This document shows, one piece after another, positions 1 to 7,478 of a stretch of 15,222 bases of DNA; positions within the stretch are counted from its first letter, which is position 1, and each line of letters begins with the position of its first letter. A program made the position numbers and the translations under genes. Below the pieces are notes generated by a model. That model ran no database searches and was not told the DNA's origin. It saw nothing but the letters and a program-made list of their open reading frames with translations. The stretch covers positions 1 to 15,222 of the forward strand of contig DASVVG010000019.1 in assembly GCA_036386655.1 (NCBI GenBank). Reading direction: 5' to 3'. The stretch comes from JAHWJX01 sp036386655. Its GTDB lineage: Bacteria; Pseudomonadota; Alphaproteobacteria; Caulobacterales; Caulobacteraceae.

Positions 1-485
1 CGGCCGGCGAGCAGCGCCTCGCGCAACAGCCCCATGGTGCGGTCGTCCTCGAACGGGCGGGGGCCGGCGTGGACGGCGATGGCCTCGGCCTGCACCAGGG
101 CTTCCAGGTCGGGCGCCAGGCGGCGGCGGGCGGCGGCTTTGGTGGCGGACAGGATCTTGCGCTCCAGCGCCCGCAGCGCGGCGGCGGAGGTCTGGGCGCC
201 CTCCTTCTCCAGGCCGTCCGCGGCGCGGCGGAGCGCGGCCATCTCCTCGGCCGCGGGGGACTGGAACAGGCCGTCGAGACCGCCCGGAATGCGGAAGCGG
301 CGCGTCGGCGGGTCCTCCACCACCTCCATCTGCGGGAACAGCGCGCTCACTGCGTCGCGCAGGCGCTCGGCCGTGCGGCGGCTGACGCGCATCTCGCGGG
401 CGATCTCGTCGAGCGTCAGGCCCTCGGCGGAGCCGGCGAGCATCCGGGCCAGTTCGAGGACGCCGGCTGCTTTTTCGTGCCGCAT
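1..485 (-). CDS. WYL-domain transcriptional regulator (N-terminal 161 residues, truncated by window edge)
   Basis: The frame reads 161 codons from the ATG at 485-483 to the window edge without a stop. Residues about 23-52 form a DeoR-like helix-turn-helix (core LTLDEIAREMRVSRRTAERL). A short wing with the motif RRFRIPGGLDGLF follows at about 62-74, then a helical linker that leads into where the WYL domain would begin; the WYL tripeptide itself lies outside the window. Such proteins are DNA-binding regulators whose WYL domain senses a ligand, in studied cases single-stranded DNA or nucleotides. In Caulobacter the damage regulator DriD has this architecture, but I cannot assign orthology. It is divergent from the gene at 563 across 77 bases, so it may control that small operon or itself. 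No clear Shine-Dalgarno is seen upstream. The family call is fairly secure, the target unknown. Confidence 0.8.
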   Translation of the reverse strand, partial: MRHEKAAGVLELARMLAGSAEGLTLDEIAREMRVSRRTAERLRDAVSALFPQMEVVEDPPTRRFRIPGGLDGLFQSPAAEEMAALRRAADGLEKEGAQTSAAALRALERKILSATKAAARRRLAPDLEALVQAEAIAVHAGPRPFEDDRTMGLLREALLAG

Positions 486-562
486 GTGAGTGGCGTCCGT
501 TTCTGGCGTACCGAGGGAACAAACAGGAAATCAGAAGACGCCGCAAGCCTGGAGCGACCGAG
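486..562. promoter_or_regulatory. Divergent intergenic region between the WYL regulator and the 563 gene
   Basis: This 77-base gap must hold the start signals of both flanking genes. It is locally less GC-rich than its surroundings, with an A-rich core (GGGAACAAACAGGAAATCAG, about 514-533). No convincing -35/-10 pair can be fixed by eye. The GGAG at 551-554 is a good ribosome binding site for the + strand gene, eight bases before its ATG. Confidence 0.4.
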
Positions 563-928
563 ATGAGCGCCATGTTCCGCACCCCCTTCCCCACCGCCGT
601 GGCTTCGGGCCGCCTGATCAGCGAGGTGCTGCGCCTCGCTGACGTGCAGGAGGACCTGGGCGGCGGCCGCATCCGCATGCGGCTGTCGCAGGCGCGGCTG
701 AAGCAGCCGGAGGTGAAGGCGGCGCTCGGCGAGGACGTGAAGCGGGCCGCCGAACTGGCCGTGGTCTACGACGAGCGCGAGGCGGAGGTGGTGGACGTGG
801 CCGCCGACGTGCAGTCCTGGGAAGACGAGCTGTACGACTTCGTGAAGCGGTCGGGCCCGGCGCGGTGGAACAGCTACGCGCACAAGCGCAGGCGCCGGGC
901 CCCCGAGCGCTTCGGCATCTGGAGCTGA
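563..928 (+). CDS. Hypothetical protein, 121 aa, function unknown
   Basis: I do not recognise this family. The product is soluble-looking and strongly charged: no signal peptide or membrane segment, many Glu/Asp/Arg/Lys residues in residues 15-100, and a basic C-terminus (KRRRRAPERFGIWS). The reading frame is credible: GGAG ribosome binding site eight bases before the ATG, high GC at third positions, and a downstream gene only four bases away. Residues around 40-75 (MRLSQARLKQPEVKAAL onward) look helical and amphipathic. It is probably co-transcribed with the small membrane protein at 933-1163 and lies divergent to a WYL regulator, so it is a candidate target of that regulator; this is inference from position only. 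An alternative ATG three codons downstream cannot be excluded. Confidence 0.7.
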   Translation: MSAMFRTPFPTAVASGRLISEVLRLADVQEDLGGGRIRMRLSQARLKQPEVKAALGEDVKRAAELAVVYDEREAEVVDVAADVQSWEDELYDFVKRSGPARWNSYAHKRRRRAPERFGIWS

Positions 929-932
929 GGCG

Positions 933-1159
933 GTGGCGGGGGCGTTCCTCTTCGCGCTGGGGCTCTGGGCCTTCCTGGTGCTCGGCACCTACCTGATCCA
1001 GGGCGTGATCCTGCTGCTGCAGGCGACGATCTGGGCCGCGGTGTGGGCGGTGCGGATCGCGTACCTGCTCGTGGCCTCGCTGGTCTGGTCCGTCTGGTGG
1101 CTGTTCGACCGGCGCGAGGCCACCGCGGCGCTGGAGCGGGCGGAGGCGGCGCAGGCGCG

Positions 1160-1163
<4 letters not shown>
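933..1163 (+). CDS. Small membrane protein, 76 aa, function unknown
   Basis: The gene starts with GTG at 933; GGAG at 921-924, inside the end of the upstream gene, is its ribosome binding site. Residues about 3-30 and 33-56 are hydrophobic and rich in Leu, Val and Trp, giving two membrane helices, perhaps with a re-entrant stretch between them. A short cytoplasmic-looking tail (FDRREATAALERAEAAQAR) is helical and charged. No family is recognised. The gap of four bases to the 563 gene indicates one operon. Its TAG stop at 1161-1163 interlocks with the TAG stop of pntB on the other strand within one CTAG, so the two operons meet with no intergenic terminator. Confidence 0.7.
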
Positions 1164-2571
<1,408 letters not shown>

Positions 2572-2575
<4 letters not shown>

Positions 2576-2940
2576 GGAGCGTCCGGAGCCGCGGCGGCGT
2601 CCGCCTGGGCGGCGCCGGCGGCGGCCTCGGCGGCGGCCGTGTCGGCGGGGGTGGCGGGCTGGGGCGCGACCAGCTGGCCGCGGTCGGCGTCGTCCTCGGC
2701 CTCCCAGTGCTCCCAGTGGTCGGCCCACTGGCTGAAGGCGGCGCCGCCCGCGACGGCGGCGACGGTGCCGACGCAGCCGGCCAGCAGCAGCAGCGGGATC
2801 ATCCAGACCACGAGGCCGGCCAGGAAGAAGCCGATGCCGAGCTTGAAGCCGCGGCCGATCCAGCCGCCCTGGATGGCGTCGGCGACGAGGCGCGCGTCCG
2901 GCCCGGCGGCGACGCGGTCAGGCTGGTTGTGGTCGGTCAT
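2572..2940 (-). CDS. Hypothetical membrane protein within the pnt operon, 122 aa
   Basis: No family is recognised. The N-terminus is hydrophilic (residues 1-30), then residues about 33-70 form one long or two short hydrophobic segments (GFFLAGLVVWMIPLLLLAGC and a Gly/Ala-rich stretch). Next comes an unusual acidic, Trp/His-containing patch (WADHWEHWEAEDDAD, about 73-87), and finally a low-complexity Ala/Pro tail to residue 122. It starts three bases after the stop of the 113-residue gene, and its TGA overlaps the pntB ATG as ATGA, so its translation is coupled to pntB. The position between pntAB and pntB suggests an accessory membrane protein of the transhydrogenase; this is inference. The Ala/Pro tail could be a flexible linker or tether. 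Confidence 0.72.
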
Positions 2941-2943
2941 GGC

Positions 2944-3285
2944 TCATCCCTCCCCTGCGCCGGTGCGGCGATCGACGCCGTCCCAGGCCCTGCGCTCGCG
3001 GCGGTCGAGACCGTCCCAGGCGCGACGCTCGCGCAGGGCGGCGAGGATCTGCGCCGCCAGGCCCACCAGCAGGAACAGCACGGCGAAGATGGCGTAGCGG
3101 TCGGCCTGTTCGTAGGCGCGCGGCATGAACAGGGGCACGAAGAGCAGGCCCAGGCCGGTGAAGAACAGGCCGGCGTTGTTGAGCAGGCGGATCGCTGCCG
3201 GGCGGCGCAGCCAGGCCCAGACGTAGATCACGATGGCGACGATCGCGCCGCCGTAGGCCAGCCAGGAGAGGACCTCGTCACTCAC
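2944..3285 (-). CDS. Hypothetical three-helix membrane protein within the pnt operon, 113 aa
   Basis: The start is GTG at 3285-3283, overlapping the TGA of pntAB as GTGA, which implies translational coupling. No family is recognised. Three membrane helices are visible at residues about 5-26, 33-54 and 64-84. Each loop carries Arg, including RR at 27-28 and PRAYEQADR at 55-63. The C-terminal tail is highly charged and consists of two tandem 11-residue units (RERRAWDGLDR at 85-95 and RERRAWDGVDR at 96-106), followed by RTGAGEG. It lies between pntAB and a second unknown membrane protein. An accessory or assembly role for the transhydrogenase is plausible but inferred only from gene order and coupling. 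An upstream start is unlikely because it would run through pntAB in another frame. Confidence 0.75.
   Translation of the reverse strand: MSDEVLSWLAYGGAIVAIVIYVWAWLRRPAAIRLLNNAGLFFTGLGLLFVPLFMPRAYEQADRYAIFAVLFLLVGLAAQILAALRERRAWDGLDRRERRAWDGVDRRTGAGEG
2968..3033 (-). repeat. Tandem 33-bp (11-codon) duplication in the 113-aa membrane protein
   Basis: Two adjacent 11-codon units encode RERRAWDGLDR and RERRAWDGVDR. Five codons differ between the units (CGT/CGC, CGC/AGG, GGT/GGC, CTC/GTC, GAC/GAT). Four of the changes are silent and the fifth is Leu to Val, so the protein repeat has been kept while the DNA drifted. Confidence 0.85.
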
Positions 3286-3626
3286 GGGCGCTTCTCCACC
3301 TGGGGCCGGTCCTTCTTCTTGTACATGGCGAGCATGCGCTGGGTGACGAGGAAGCCGCCGAAGATGTTGACGGCGGCCAGCGCGGCGGCGACGGCGCCGG
3401 AGCCCTTCGACACCCACGCGCGGGCGCCTTCGGCCTCGGGCCCTGCGTGGGCGGCGGCGGCGAGCAGCGCGCCCACGATGATGACGGACGAGATGGCGTT
3501 GGTGACCGCCATCAGCGGCGTGTGCAGCGCCGGCGTCACGCTCCACACCACGTAGTAGCCGACGAACACCGCGAGCACGAAGATGGCGAGGCGGAAGACG
3601 GTGGGGTCGACGGCGGCGTGTTCCAT
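3282..3626 (-). CDS. pntAB: NAD(P) transhydrogenase subunit alpha part 2 (membrane subunit)
   Basis: This is the small membrane subunit of split-type transhydrogenases, corresponding to the C-terminal membrane part of the fused E. coli PntA. The 114 residues hold three to four helices, with the recognisable family segment VTPALHTPLMAVTNAISS at about 30-47 and IIVGAL following. The second signature is NIFGGFLVTQRMLAMYKKKD at about 87-106, the conserved C-terminal helix and basic end. It starts one base after the pntAA stop and its own TGA overlaps the GTG of the next gene. Together with PntB it forms the proton-translocating domain II of the complex in the inner membrane. Assignment is secure from sequence and gene order. 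Confidence 0.95.
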   Translation of the reverse strand: MEHAAVDPTVFRLAIFVLAVFVGYYVVWSVTPALHTPLMAVTNAISSVIIVGALLAAAAHAGPEAEGARAWVSKGSGAVAAALAAVNIFGGFLVTQRMLAMYKKKDRPQVEKRP

Positions 3627-3627
3627 G

Positions 3628-4755
3628 TCAGGCGCTCTGCAGGGCGGGGTGGACGATCTCGCCGTCGCGCATGACCAGCGCGCCCTTCAGGATCTCGTCG
3701 TCGTAGTCGGGGGCGAGCTGGCCGTCTTTGAGCAGAAGGCCGGCGAAGGCGAGCAGGTTGCGGGCGTAGAGCGCCGTGGCGTCGGCGGGGACGCGTCCGG
3801 CGAGGTTGGCGTAGCCCAGGATCGCGGCGCCGTTGTCGGTGACCACCATCTCGCCGAAGCGCGAGCCCGCCACGTTGCCGCCCTGCTCCACCGCCATGTC
3901 GACGACGACGGAGCCGGGGCGGAGCGAGGCGACGTGCTCGGCCGAGAGCAGCTTCGGCGCGGGACGGCCGGGGATCAGGGCCGTGGTGATGACGATGTCC
4001 TGCTTCCTCACGTGCTCGGCGACGAGGGCGGCCTGGAGCTGCTGGTACTCCTCCGACATCGGCTTGGCGTAGCCGGCGGCGGTCTCGGCCTGTTTGAACT
4101 CGTCGTTCTCGACGGCGACGAACTTGGCGCCCAGGCTCTCCACCTGCTCCTTGGCGGCGGGGCGGACGTCGGTGGCGGTGACCACGGCGCCGAGGCGGCG
4201 GGCGGTGGCGATCGCCTGCAGGCCGGCGACGCCGGCGCCCATCACGAACACCTTGGCGGCGGCGACGGTGCCGGCCGCGGTCATCATCATCGGCAGTGCC
4301 TTGCCGTAGCACTCGGCGGCTTCGATGACGGCGCGGTAGCCCGCGAGGTTGGCCTGACTGGAGAGGGCGTCCATCGACTGGGCGCGGGTGATCCGGGGGA
4401 CGAATTCCATGGCGAAGGCGGTGACGCCGCGGGCGCCCAGCGCCTGCAGTCGGTCGCGCTCGGCGTGGGGGTTGAGCAGGGCCACGACGATGGACCCCGG
4501 CCGGATCGCCTCGACCGGCTCGGGCGCCCGAACGCCGAAGACCACGTGGGCGTCGGCCAGCGCCGCTTCGGCGGAGGGCACCACGTAGGCGCCGGCGGAG
4601 GAATACTCGCCGTCAGGGATCGATGCGCCGGCGCCGGTCCCGCTCTGGACGGCGACCTCGAACCCCATGGCGATGAGCTTCTTCGCCGATTCCGGACTCA
4701 GGGCCGCGCGGGTTTCTCCCGCCCGCTCGGCGATGACGGCGAGCCTTGCGGCCAT
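3628..4755 (-). CDS. pntAA: NAD(P) transhydrogenase subunit alpha part 1 (NAD(H)-binding)
   Basis: PntAA is the soluble domain I that binds NAD(H) and passes hydride to NADP+ on PntB. The 375-residue length matches split-type PntAA. The N-terminus shows the alanine-dehydrogenase/transhydrogenase signature (ERAGETRAALSPESAKKL, residues 10-27). Near residues 170-210 lies the Rossmann fold with GAGVAGLQAIATARRLGAVV, an acidic residue after the second strand (ATDVRP), and VESLGAKF. VITTALIPGRPAPKLLS and VVDMAVEQGGN are further family blocks. The ATG at 4755-4753 follows a GGGGGA ribosome binding site (4761-4766) five bases away. It is the second gene of the operon, 74 bases after the COX4-like gene, and pntAB starts one base beyond its stop. 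Confidence 0.96.
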   Translation of the reverse strand: MAARLAVIAERAGETRAALSPESAKKLIAMGFEVAVQSGTGAGASIPDGEYSSAGAYVVPSAEAALADAHVVFGVRAPEPVEAIRPGSIVVALLNPHAERDRLQALGARGVTAFAMEFVPRITRAQSMDALSSQANLAGYRAVIEAAECYGKALPMMMTAAGTVAAAKVFVMGAGVAGLQAIATARRLGAVVTATDVRPAAKEQVESLGAKFVAVENDEFKQAETAAGYAKPMSEEYQQLQAALVAEHVRKQDIVITTALIPGRPAPKLLSAEHVASLRPGSVVVDMAVEQGGNVAGSRFGEMVVTDNGAAILGYANLAGRVPADATALYARNLLAFAGLLLKDGQLAPDYDDEILKGALVMRDGEIVHPALQSA

Positions 4756-4829
4756 GAACGTCCCCCGCCGGCCCCGAAGCGGACCGACGTGCCGACGTTA
4801 GGAAAGCAGCGGAGGGCTTGTCCAGCCCG
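4756..4829 (-). other. Leader between the COX4-like gene and pntAA with a small hairpin
   Basis: This 74-base gap holds an inverted repeat GGGCT-tgtcc-AGCCC at 4814-4828, directly after the COX4-like stop. No T-tract follows on the minus strand, so it is a weak terminator at best and could instead stabilise or attenuate the message. The pntAA ribosome binding site closes the gap. Confidence 0.35.
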
Positions 4830-5087
4830 TCAATGCGGGCGGTCGCTCGCGTTCTTCTTCTTGAGCAGGAACCAGCCGAGCACGAAGAGGACCACCGCGC
4901 TGATGAAGGCGGTGAAGAAGCCGGCCTCGGTGCCGAACCAGACGGACAGCATCAGCAGCAGCGCCGCGATGAGCAGCGAGCCCCACTTCACCAGGCCGAT
5001 GAAGATGTCGAACGTGGCGCGCTGCTCGACGATTTCCATCGTGCCGCGGCTGTAGTCGATGGGTTCGACGTCGGTGGCTCTGACCAT
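4830..5087 (-). CDS. aa3-type cytochrome c oxidase subunit IV-like small membrane protein
   Basis: The 85-residue product has a short hydrophilic N-terminus, the segment MEIVEQRATFDIFIGLVKWG at 17-36, a membrane helix at about 33-54, a second one at about 58-79, and a basic end (KKKNASDRPH). The helix-preceding motif resembles the bacterial aa3 oxidase subunit IV family (COX4_pro_2). From memory, members of that family often sit directly in front of pntAA in alphaproteobacteria, so the oxidase name may mislead and the protein may act with the transhydrogenase. The usual family domain has one helix; this product appears to have a second. The ATG at 5087-5085 has a weak GGA site. The ATG at 5039, matching the domain start, has no ribosome site, so I keep the longer form. 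It is the first gene of the operon. Confidence 0.72.
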   Translation of the reverse strand: MVRATDVEPIDYSRGTMEIVEQRATFDIFIGLVKWGSLLIAALLLMLSVWFGTEAGFFTAFISAVVLFVLGWFLLKKKNASDRPH

Positions 5088-5114
5088 GGTCTGTTCCGGT
5101 TCGCGAGGCGGCGG

Positions 5115-5142
5115 ACTATACGGATCGGCCCTTCCGCCTCAA
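5115..5142 (-). promoter_or_regulatory. Predicted sigma-70-type promoter of the COX4-like/pnt operon
   Basis: On the minus strand TTGAGG (5142-5137) and TATAGT (5120-5115) are separated by 16 bases. Four of six and five of six positions match the consensus hexamers. Transcription would begin near 5108, about 20 bases before the ATG at 5087. It is the only good promoter visible upstream of the pnt genes and lies in the divergent gap shared with the glycosyltransferase gene. Confidence 0.5.
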
Positions 5143-5153
5143 GTGCCTGGTGC

Positions 5154-5972
5154 ATGTCCCGGTTCCCGACCGTCTCGGTGGTGGCCACCACCTACAACTG
5201 GCCCGCGGCGCTCGACCGGGTGCTGGACAGCCTGGCCGGGCAGAGCCTGCCGGATTTCGAGATCATCGTGGCCGACGACGGGTCCGGCGAGGAGACGCGG
5301 GCGCTGGTTGACGGCTGGCGCGCCCGGCTGGGCGAGCGGCTGAAGCACGTCTGGCAGGAAGACGAGGGCTTCCGGGCCGGGCGGGTGCGGAACCTCGGCG
5401 CGCAGGCCGCGACCGGCGAGTACCTGGTGTTCATCGACGGCGACTGCCTGTGCCTGCCCGGCTTCGTGGAGAGCCACGCGCGGCAGGCGGAGCGGGGCTG
5501 GTTCGCGACGGGGCGGCGGGCGCAGGTGCGCGAGCGCGTCACCGCGGAGCTGCTGGCGAAGAAGCAGGCGCCCTACCGGCTGCCGCGCTGGCGGCTGCTG
5601 CTGGAGAGCCCGCACTGGCTGCAGACGCGGTACGCGCAGCTGGTGACGCTGCCGGTCGACCGGGTGCGAAAGACGCGGCACGTGGCGGACGTGAGGAAGG
5701 CGGAGAGCTGCAACCTCGGGGTCTGGCGGGACGACTTCGTCCGGGTGGCAGGGTTCGACGAGCGGTTCCAGGGGTTCGGCTGCGAGGACGTGGACCTGTG
5801 CCTGCGGCTGCTCCGCTCAGGGCTGAAGCGGAAGTCACTGGAGCACCTGGAGCCGGTGCTGCACCTGTTCCACGGCCGCAAGGCGGTCGAGGACCGCACG
5901 CGCGCCCTGCTCGAGGAGTGCCGGCTGTCCGAGCACGTCGTGTCCCGCGAGAGCGTGCTGCTAGCGGCCTAG
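5154..5972 (+). CDS. Family 2 glycosyltransferase with a galactosyltransferase-type C-terminal domain
   Basis: A GT-A fold glycosyltransferase that would transfer a sugar from a nucleotide donor; donor and acceptor cannot be told from sequence. The 272 residues begin with VSVVATTYNWPAAL, the first strand, followed by VADDGSGEET with the nucleotide-contacting Asp41-Asp42. Arg79-Asn80 (VRNLGA) and the metal-binding Asp95-Gly-Asp97 (FIDGDC) come next. The C-terminal block ESCNLGVWRDDF ... GFDERFQGFGCEDVDLCLRL carries the acidic pair Glu211-Asp212, typical of the Glyco_transf_7C domain that follows many GT2 modules. No membrane segment is present, so it is cytoplasmic or peripheral. I start at ATG 5154 because family similarity begins there; the ribosome site is poor. 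Its TAG interlocks with the convergent DUF1801 stop. Confidence 0.88.
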   Translation: MSRFPTVSVVATTYNWPAALDRVLDSLAGQSLPDFEIIVADDGSGEETRALVDGWRARLGERLKHVWQEDEGFRAGRVRNLGAQAATGEYLVFIDGDCLCLPGFVESHARQAERGWFATGRRAQVRERVTAELLAKKQAPYRLPRWRLLLESPHWLQTRYAQLVTLPVDRVRKTRHVADVRKAESCNLGVWRDDFVRVAGFDERFQGFGCEDVDLCLRLLRSGLKRKSLEHLEPVLHLFHGRKAVEDRTRALLEECRLSEHVVSRESVLLAA

Positions 5973-6394
5973 CCCTTCGCCTTTGCCGTGTTCAGCGCCA
6001 CGGCGGCGCGGAACAGCGCCTTGAACGCCTCCTCGTCGAGCGTCTCGCCTTCCCGGATGTCGACGGCGCGCATGGCGTTCCCGTTGAGGCTGGCGTTGAA
6101 CACGCCGGCCGGATCGGGGAGCAAGGCGCCCTTGCCGAAGGTCACCTTCACGTAGGCCTTGAAGGCGTCGCCCGTGCAGATGATGCCGGCGTGCTCCCAG
6201 ACCGGCACGCCGGCGGGGTTCGACGGCTTGCGCCATTTCACCGTCTCGACCACGTCGGGATCGGCCTCCCGGATGAGGCTGCGGACGCGGGCGAGCGTCT
6301 CTCCTCGCCAGTCTCCCAGGTTCCGGATCTTCGCGTCGATCTGCTCGGAGGCGGAGGGTTCGCCGGCGGCCGCGGCGTTCGACGTCTGTTTCAT
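5969..6394 (-). CDS. DUF1801 (YdhG-like) family protein, 141 aa
   Basis: The residues EQIDAKIRNLGDWRGETLARVRSLIREADPDVVETVKWRKPS (about 17-58) followed by VWEHAGIICTGDAFKAYVKVTF fit the DUF1801 pattern of an amphipathic helix pair, a conserved Trp/Lys-Pro turn and a beta sheet. The family includes Bacillus YdhG (Fra), a frataxin-like iron chaperone, but most members are uncharacterised, so a metal role is only possible. The start is ATG 6394, overlapping the upstream membrane-protein stop as ATGA. It is the last gene of the ArsR-SRPBCC operon, where DUF1801 proteins are frequent companions. The TAG stop shares CTAG 5969-5972 with the glycosyltransferase. A longer upstream frame exists but is only Arg/Pro-rich antisense-like sequence. 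Confidence 0.82.
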   Translation of the reverse strand: MKQTSNAAAAGEPSASEQIDAKIRNLGDWRGETLARVRSLIREADPDVVETVKWRKPSNPAGVPVWEHAGIICTGDAFKAYVKVTFGKGALLPDPAGVFNASLNGNAMRAVDIREGETLDEEAFKALFRAAVALNTAKAKG

Positions 6395-6618
6395 GCCCGC
6401 GCTCCCGTGCGCCGGGGCCGGCTCCATCGGGCGGCGTAAGGCAGCACGAAGAGGTAGAGGCCGGTCAGCAGCAGGAGGAGGAGCGGGACCGCCGCGAAAA
6501 GTCCCAGCCAGGCGGGCGGCTGCCCCTGTCCCATGGCGACGATGTAGACCAGGACGCCGACCGTGAAGGCGATCGCCACCCAGCGGTGAAACTGCCGTAT
6601 CCAGTTGTTCCAGTTCAT
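6391..6618 (-). CDS. Small two-helix membrane protein, 75 aa
   Basis: The product starts MNWNNWIRQFHRWVAI and has hydrophobic helices at residues about 13-30 and 37-60, then a basic tail (RWSRPRRTGARA). The FHRWVAI motif recalls the first helix of PepSY-type or cytochrome b-like small membrane proteins, where a His sits at the helix entrance, but the match is too short to assign. A strong GGAGGGA ribosome site lies at 6622-6628. It is the third gene of the ArsR operon, 27 bases after the SRPBCC stop, with its own TGA overlapping the next ATG. It is probably inner-membrane; its function is unknown. Confidence 0.75.
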   Translation of the reverse strand: MNWNNWIRQFHRWVAIAFTVGVLVYIVAMGQGQPPAWLGLFAAVPLLLLLLTGLYLFVLPYAARWSRPRRTGARA

Positions 6619-6645
6619 GCGTCCCTCCGAGCGGTGCGGCCGGCG

Positions 6646-7077
6646 TCAGTCGAGCCGGGCTGCGAGTTGATCCAGGTTGTCGAAGAACTTGCGCCAGCCG
6701 GCGTAGGCGCCGCCGTAGGCCTGCTTCTGGCCGGGCCGGAAGCCGGACTGCTCGATGCGCAGGCGGGTCCCCTCCCCGGCCGGCGCGAGGGTGAAGGTCA
6801 CCACGCTCTTCAGGGCATAGGCGGGGTCGTCGTGGTCGAAGTTCCAGGTGTAGGCCAGCGTCGTCTCGGGCTCGACGACGAGGACCTCGCAGTCCAGCAC
6901 GCCGCCCCAGTCGCCCCGAAGGTTGAACCGGTGGCCGACCACGGGAGCGAAGTCGTTCTTCATCAGCCACTCCTCGATGAGGTGCGGCTGCGTCAGGGCG
7001 CGCCAGAGCTTCTCGGGCGGATGCGGGAAGTCGCGCTCGACCACGGCGGTGAGGACTTCGGCGGAGACGTCGGTCAC
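6646..7077 (-). CDS. SRPBCC / AHSA1-like domain protein, 143 aa
   Basis: A START/Bet v1-like (SRPBCC) protein of the AHSA1 group. Recognisable are the N-terminal VVERDFPHPPEKLWRALTQPHLIEEWL (about 10-36), the middle strand block GGVLDCEVLVVEPETTLAYTW, and the C-terminal helix GAYAGWRKFFDNLDQLAARLD that closes the hydrophobic cavity. Members bind small hydrophobic ligands; the substrate is unknown. The start is GTG 7077-7075, overlapping the ArsR stop as GTGA. No other start fits, because the frame upstream lies inside arsR-like coding sequence. Pairing with an ArsR-type repressor is a very common arrangement for this family, and the repressor probably controls it. Confidence 0.9.
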   Translation of the reverse strand: MTDVSAEVLTAVVERDFPHPPEKLWRALTQPHLIEEWLMKNDFAPVVGHRFNLRGDWGGVLDCEVLVVEPETTLAYTWNFDHDDPAYALKSVVTFTLAPAGEGTRLRIEQSGFRPGQKQAYGGAYAGWRKFFDNLDQLAARLD

Positions 7078-7400
7078 TGGTCCATCCTCTTCAGGAGATC
7101 CTCGAGGGCGTCGAACCGCTTCTCCCAGAAAGCGGTCATCTCGCCCGTCCAGTCGGCGAGCGGGGCGAGCGCTTCGATCTGGGCGCTGTAGTGCGTCTGG
7201 CGGCCGGCCTGGCGGTCGCGCACGAGGCCCGCCTGCTTCAGAAGGCCGAGGTGTTTGGACACCGCCGGCTGCGACACCCCGGCGCGCGCCGTGAGGGCGC
7301 CGACCGTCTGCTCCCCTTCCCGGCACAGGCGCTCGAACAGCGCCCGCCGCGTCGGATCGGCGAGGGTTCGGAACAGGACGTCGGCGGCTGCGGTGGTCAC
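7074..7400 (-). CDS. ArsR-family winged-helix repressor, 108 aa
   Basis: The product has the ArsR/SmtB winged-helix fold: FRTLADPTRRALFERL (residues 10-25), the recognition region TVGALTARAGVSQPAVSKHLGLLKQAGLV (about 31-59) and the wing RQAGRQTHYSA. No ELCVCDL metal-binding motif or other Cys pair is present, so it is not a classical metal sensor; members that sit beside SRPBCC genes usually lack it. It heads a four-gene operon and is coupled to the SRPBCC gene by a GTGA overlap. A promoter with symmetric operator candidates lies just upstream, so autoregulation is likely. The inducer is unknown. Confidence 0.92.
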   Translation of the reverse strand: MTTAAADVLFRTLADPTRRALFERLCREGEQTVGALTARAGVSQPAVSKHLGLLKQAGLVRDRQAGRQTHYSAQIEALAPLADWTGEMTAFWEKRFDALEDLLKRMDQ

Positions 7401-7405
7401 AGGAT

Positions 7406-7459
7406 CGATAACCGGAAAGCTATGGATTATCCATAACTCCGAAGTTATCGGTCGGTCAA
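7406..7459 (-). promoter_or_regulatory. Predicted promoter and operator of the ArsR operon
   Basis: On the minus strand TTGACC (7459-7454) and TATGGA (7435-7430) form a -35/-10 pair with an 18-base spacer. Between them lies a perfect dyad ATAACT-ccga-AGTTAT (7433-7448). A second perfect dyad TATGGA-tta-TCCATA (7421-7435) covers the -10. The heptamer CGATAAC at 7406-7412 recurs inverted as GTTATCG at 7444-7450. This AT-rich island stands out in the GC-rich window. The dyads are placed where a bound repressor would block RNA polymerase. Confidence 0.6.
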
Positions 7460-7478
7460 GCGCTTCGGTGCGAGCGGG

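Noticed and set aside
514..533. Possible alphaproteobacterial LexA box (GAAC-N7-GAAC) upstream of the WYL regulator
   Set aside because: The first half-site GAAC is present, but the second reads AAAT at the right distance, only two of four matches.
2576..2728. Upstream extension of pntB giving 522 residues
   Set aside because: The extra residues are Arg/Gly/Pro-rich and overlap the 122-aa gene in another frame; the ATG at 2575 fits the family start and the ATGA coupling.
4814..4828. Hairpin after the COX4-like gene as an intrinsic terminator
   Set aside because: The stem has only five pairs and no T-tract follows on the minus strand; it also precedes pntAA of the same operon.
6395..6970. 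Upstream extension of the DUF1801 frame giving 333 residues
   Set aside because: The added sequence is antisense-like Arg/Pro-rich and runs through the membrane-protein and SRPBCC genes; the start at 6394 fits both the domain and the ATGA overlap.
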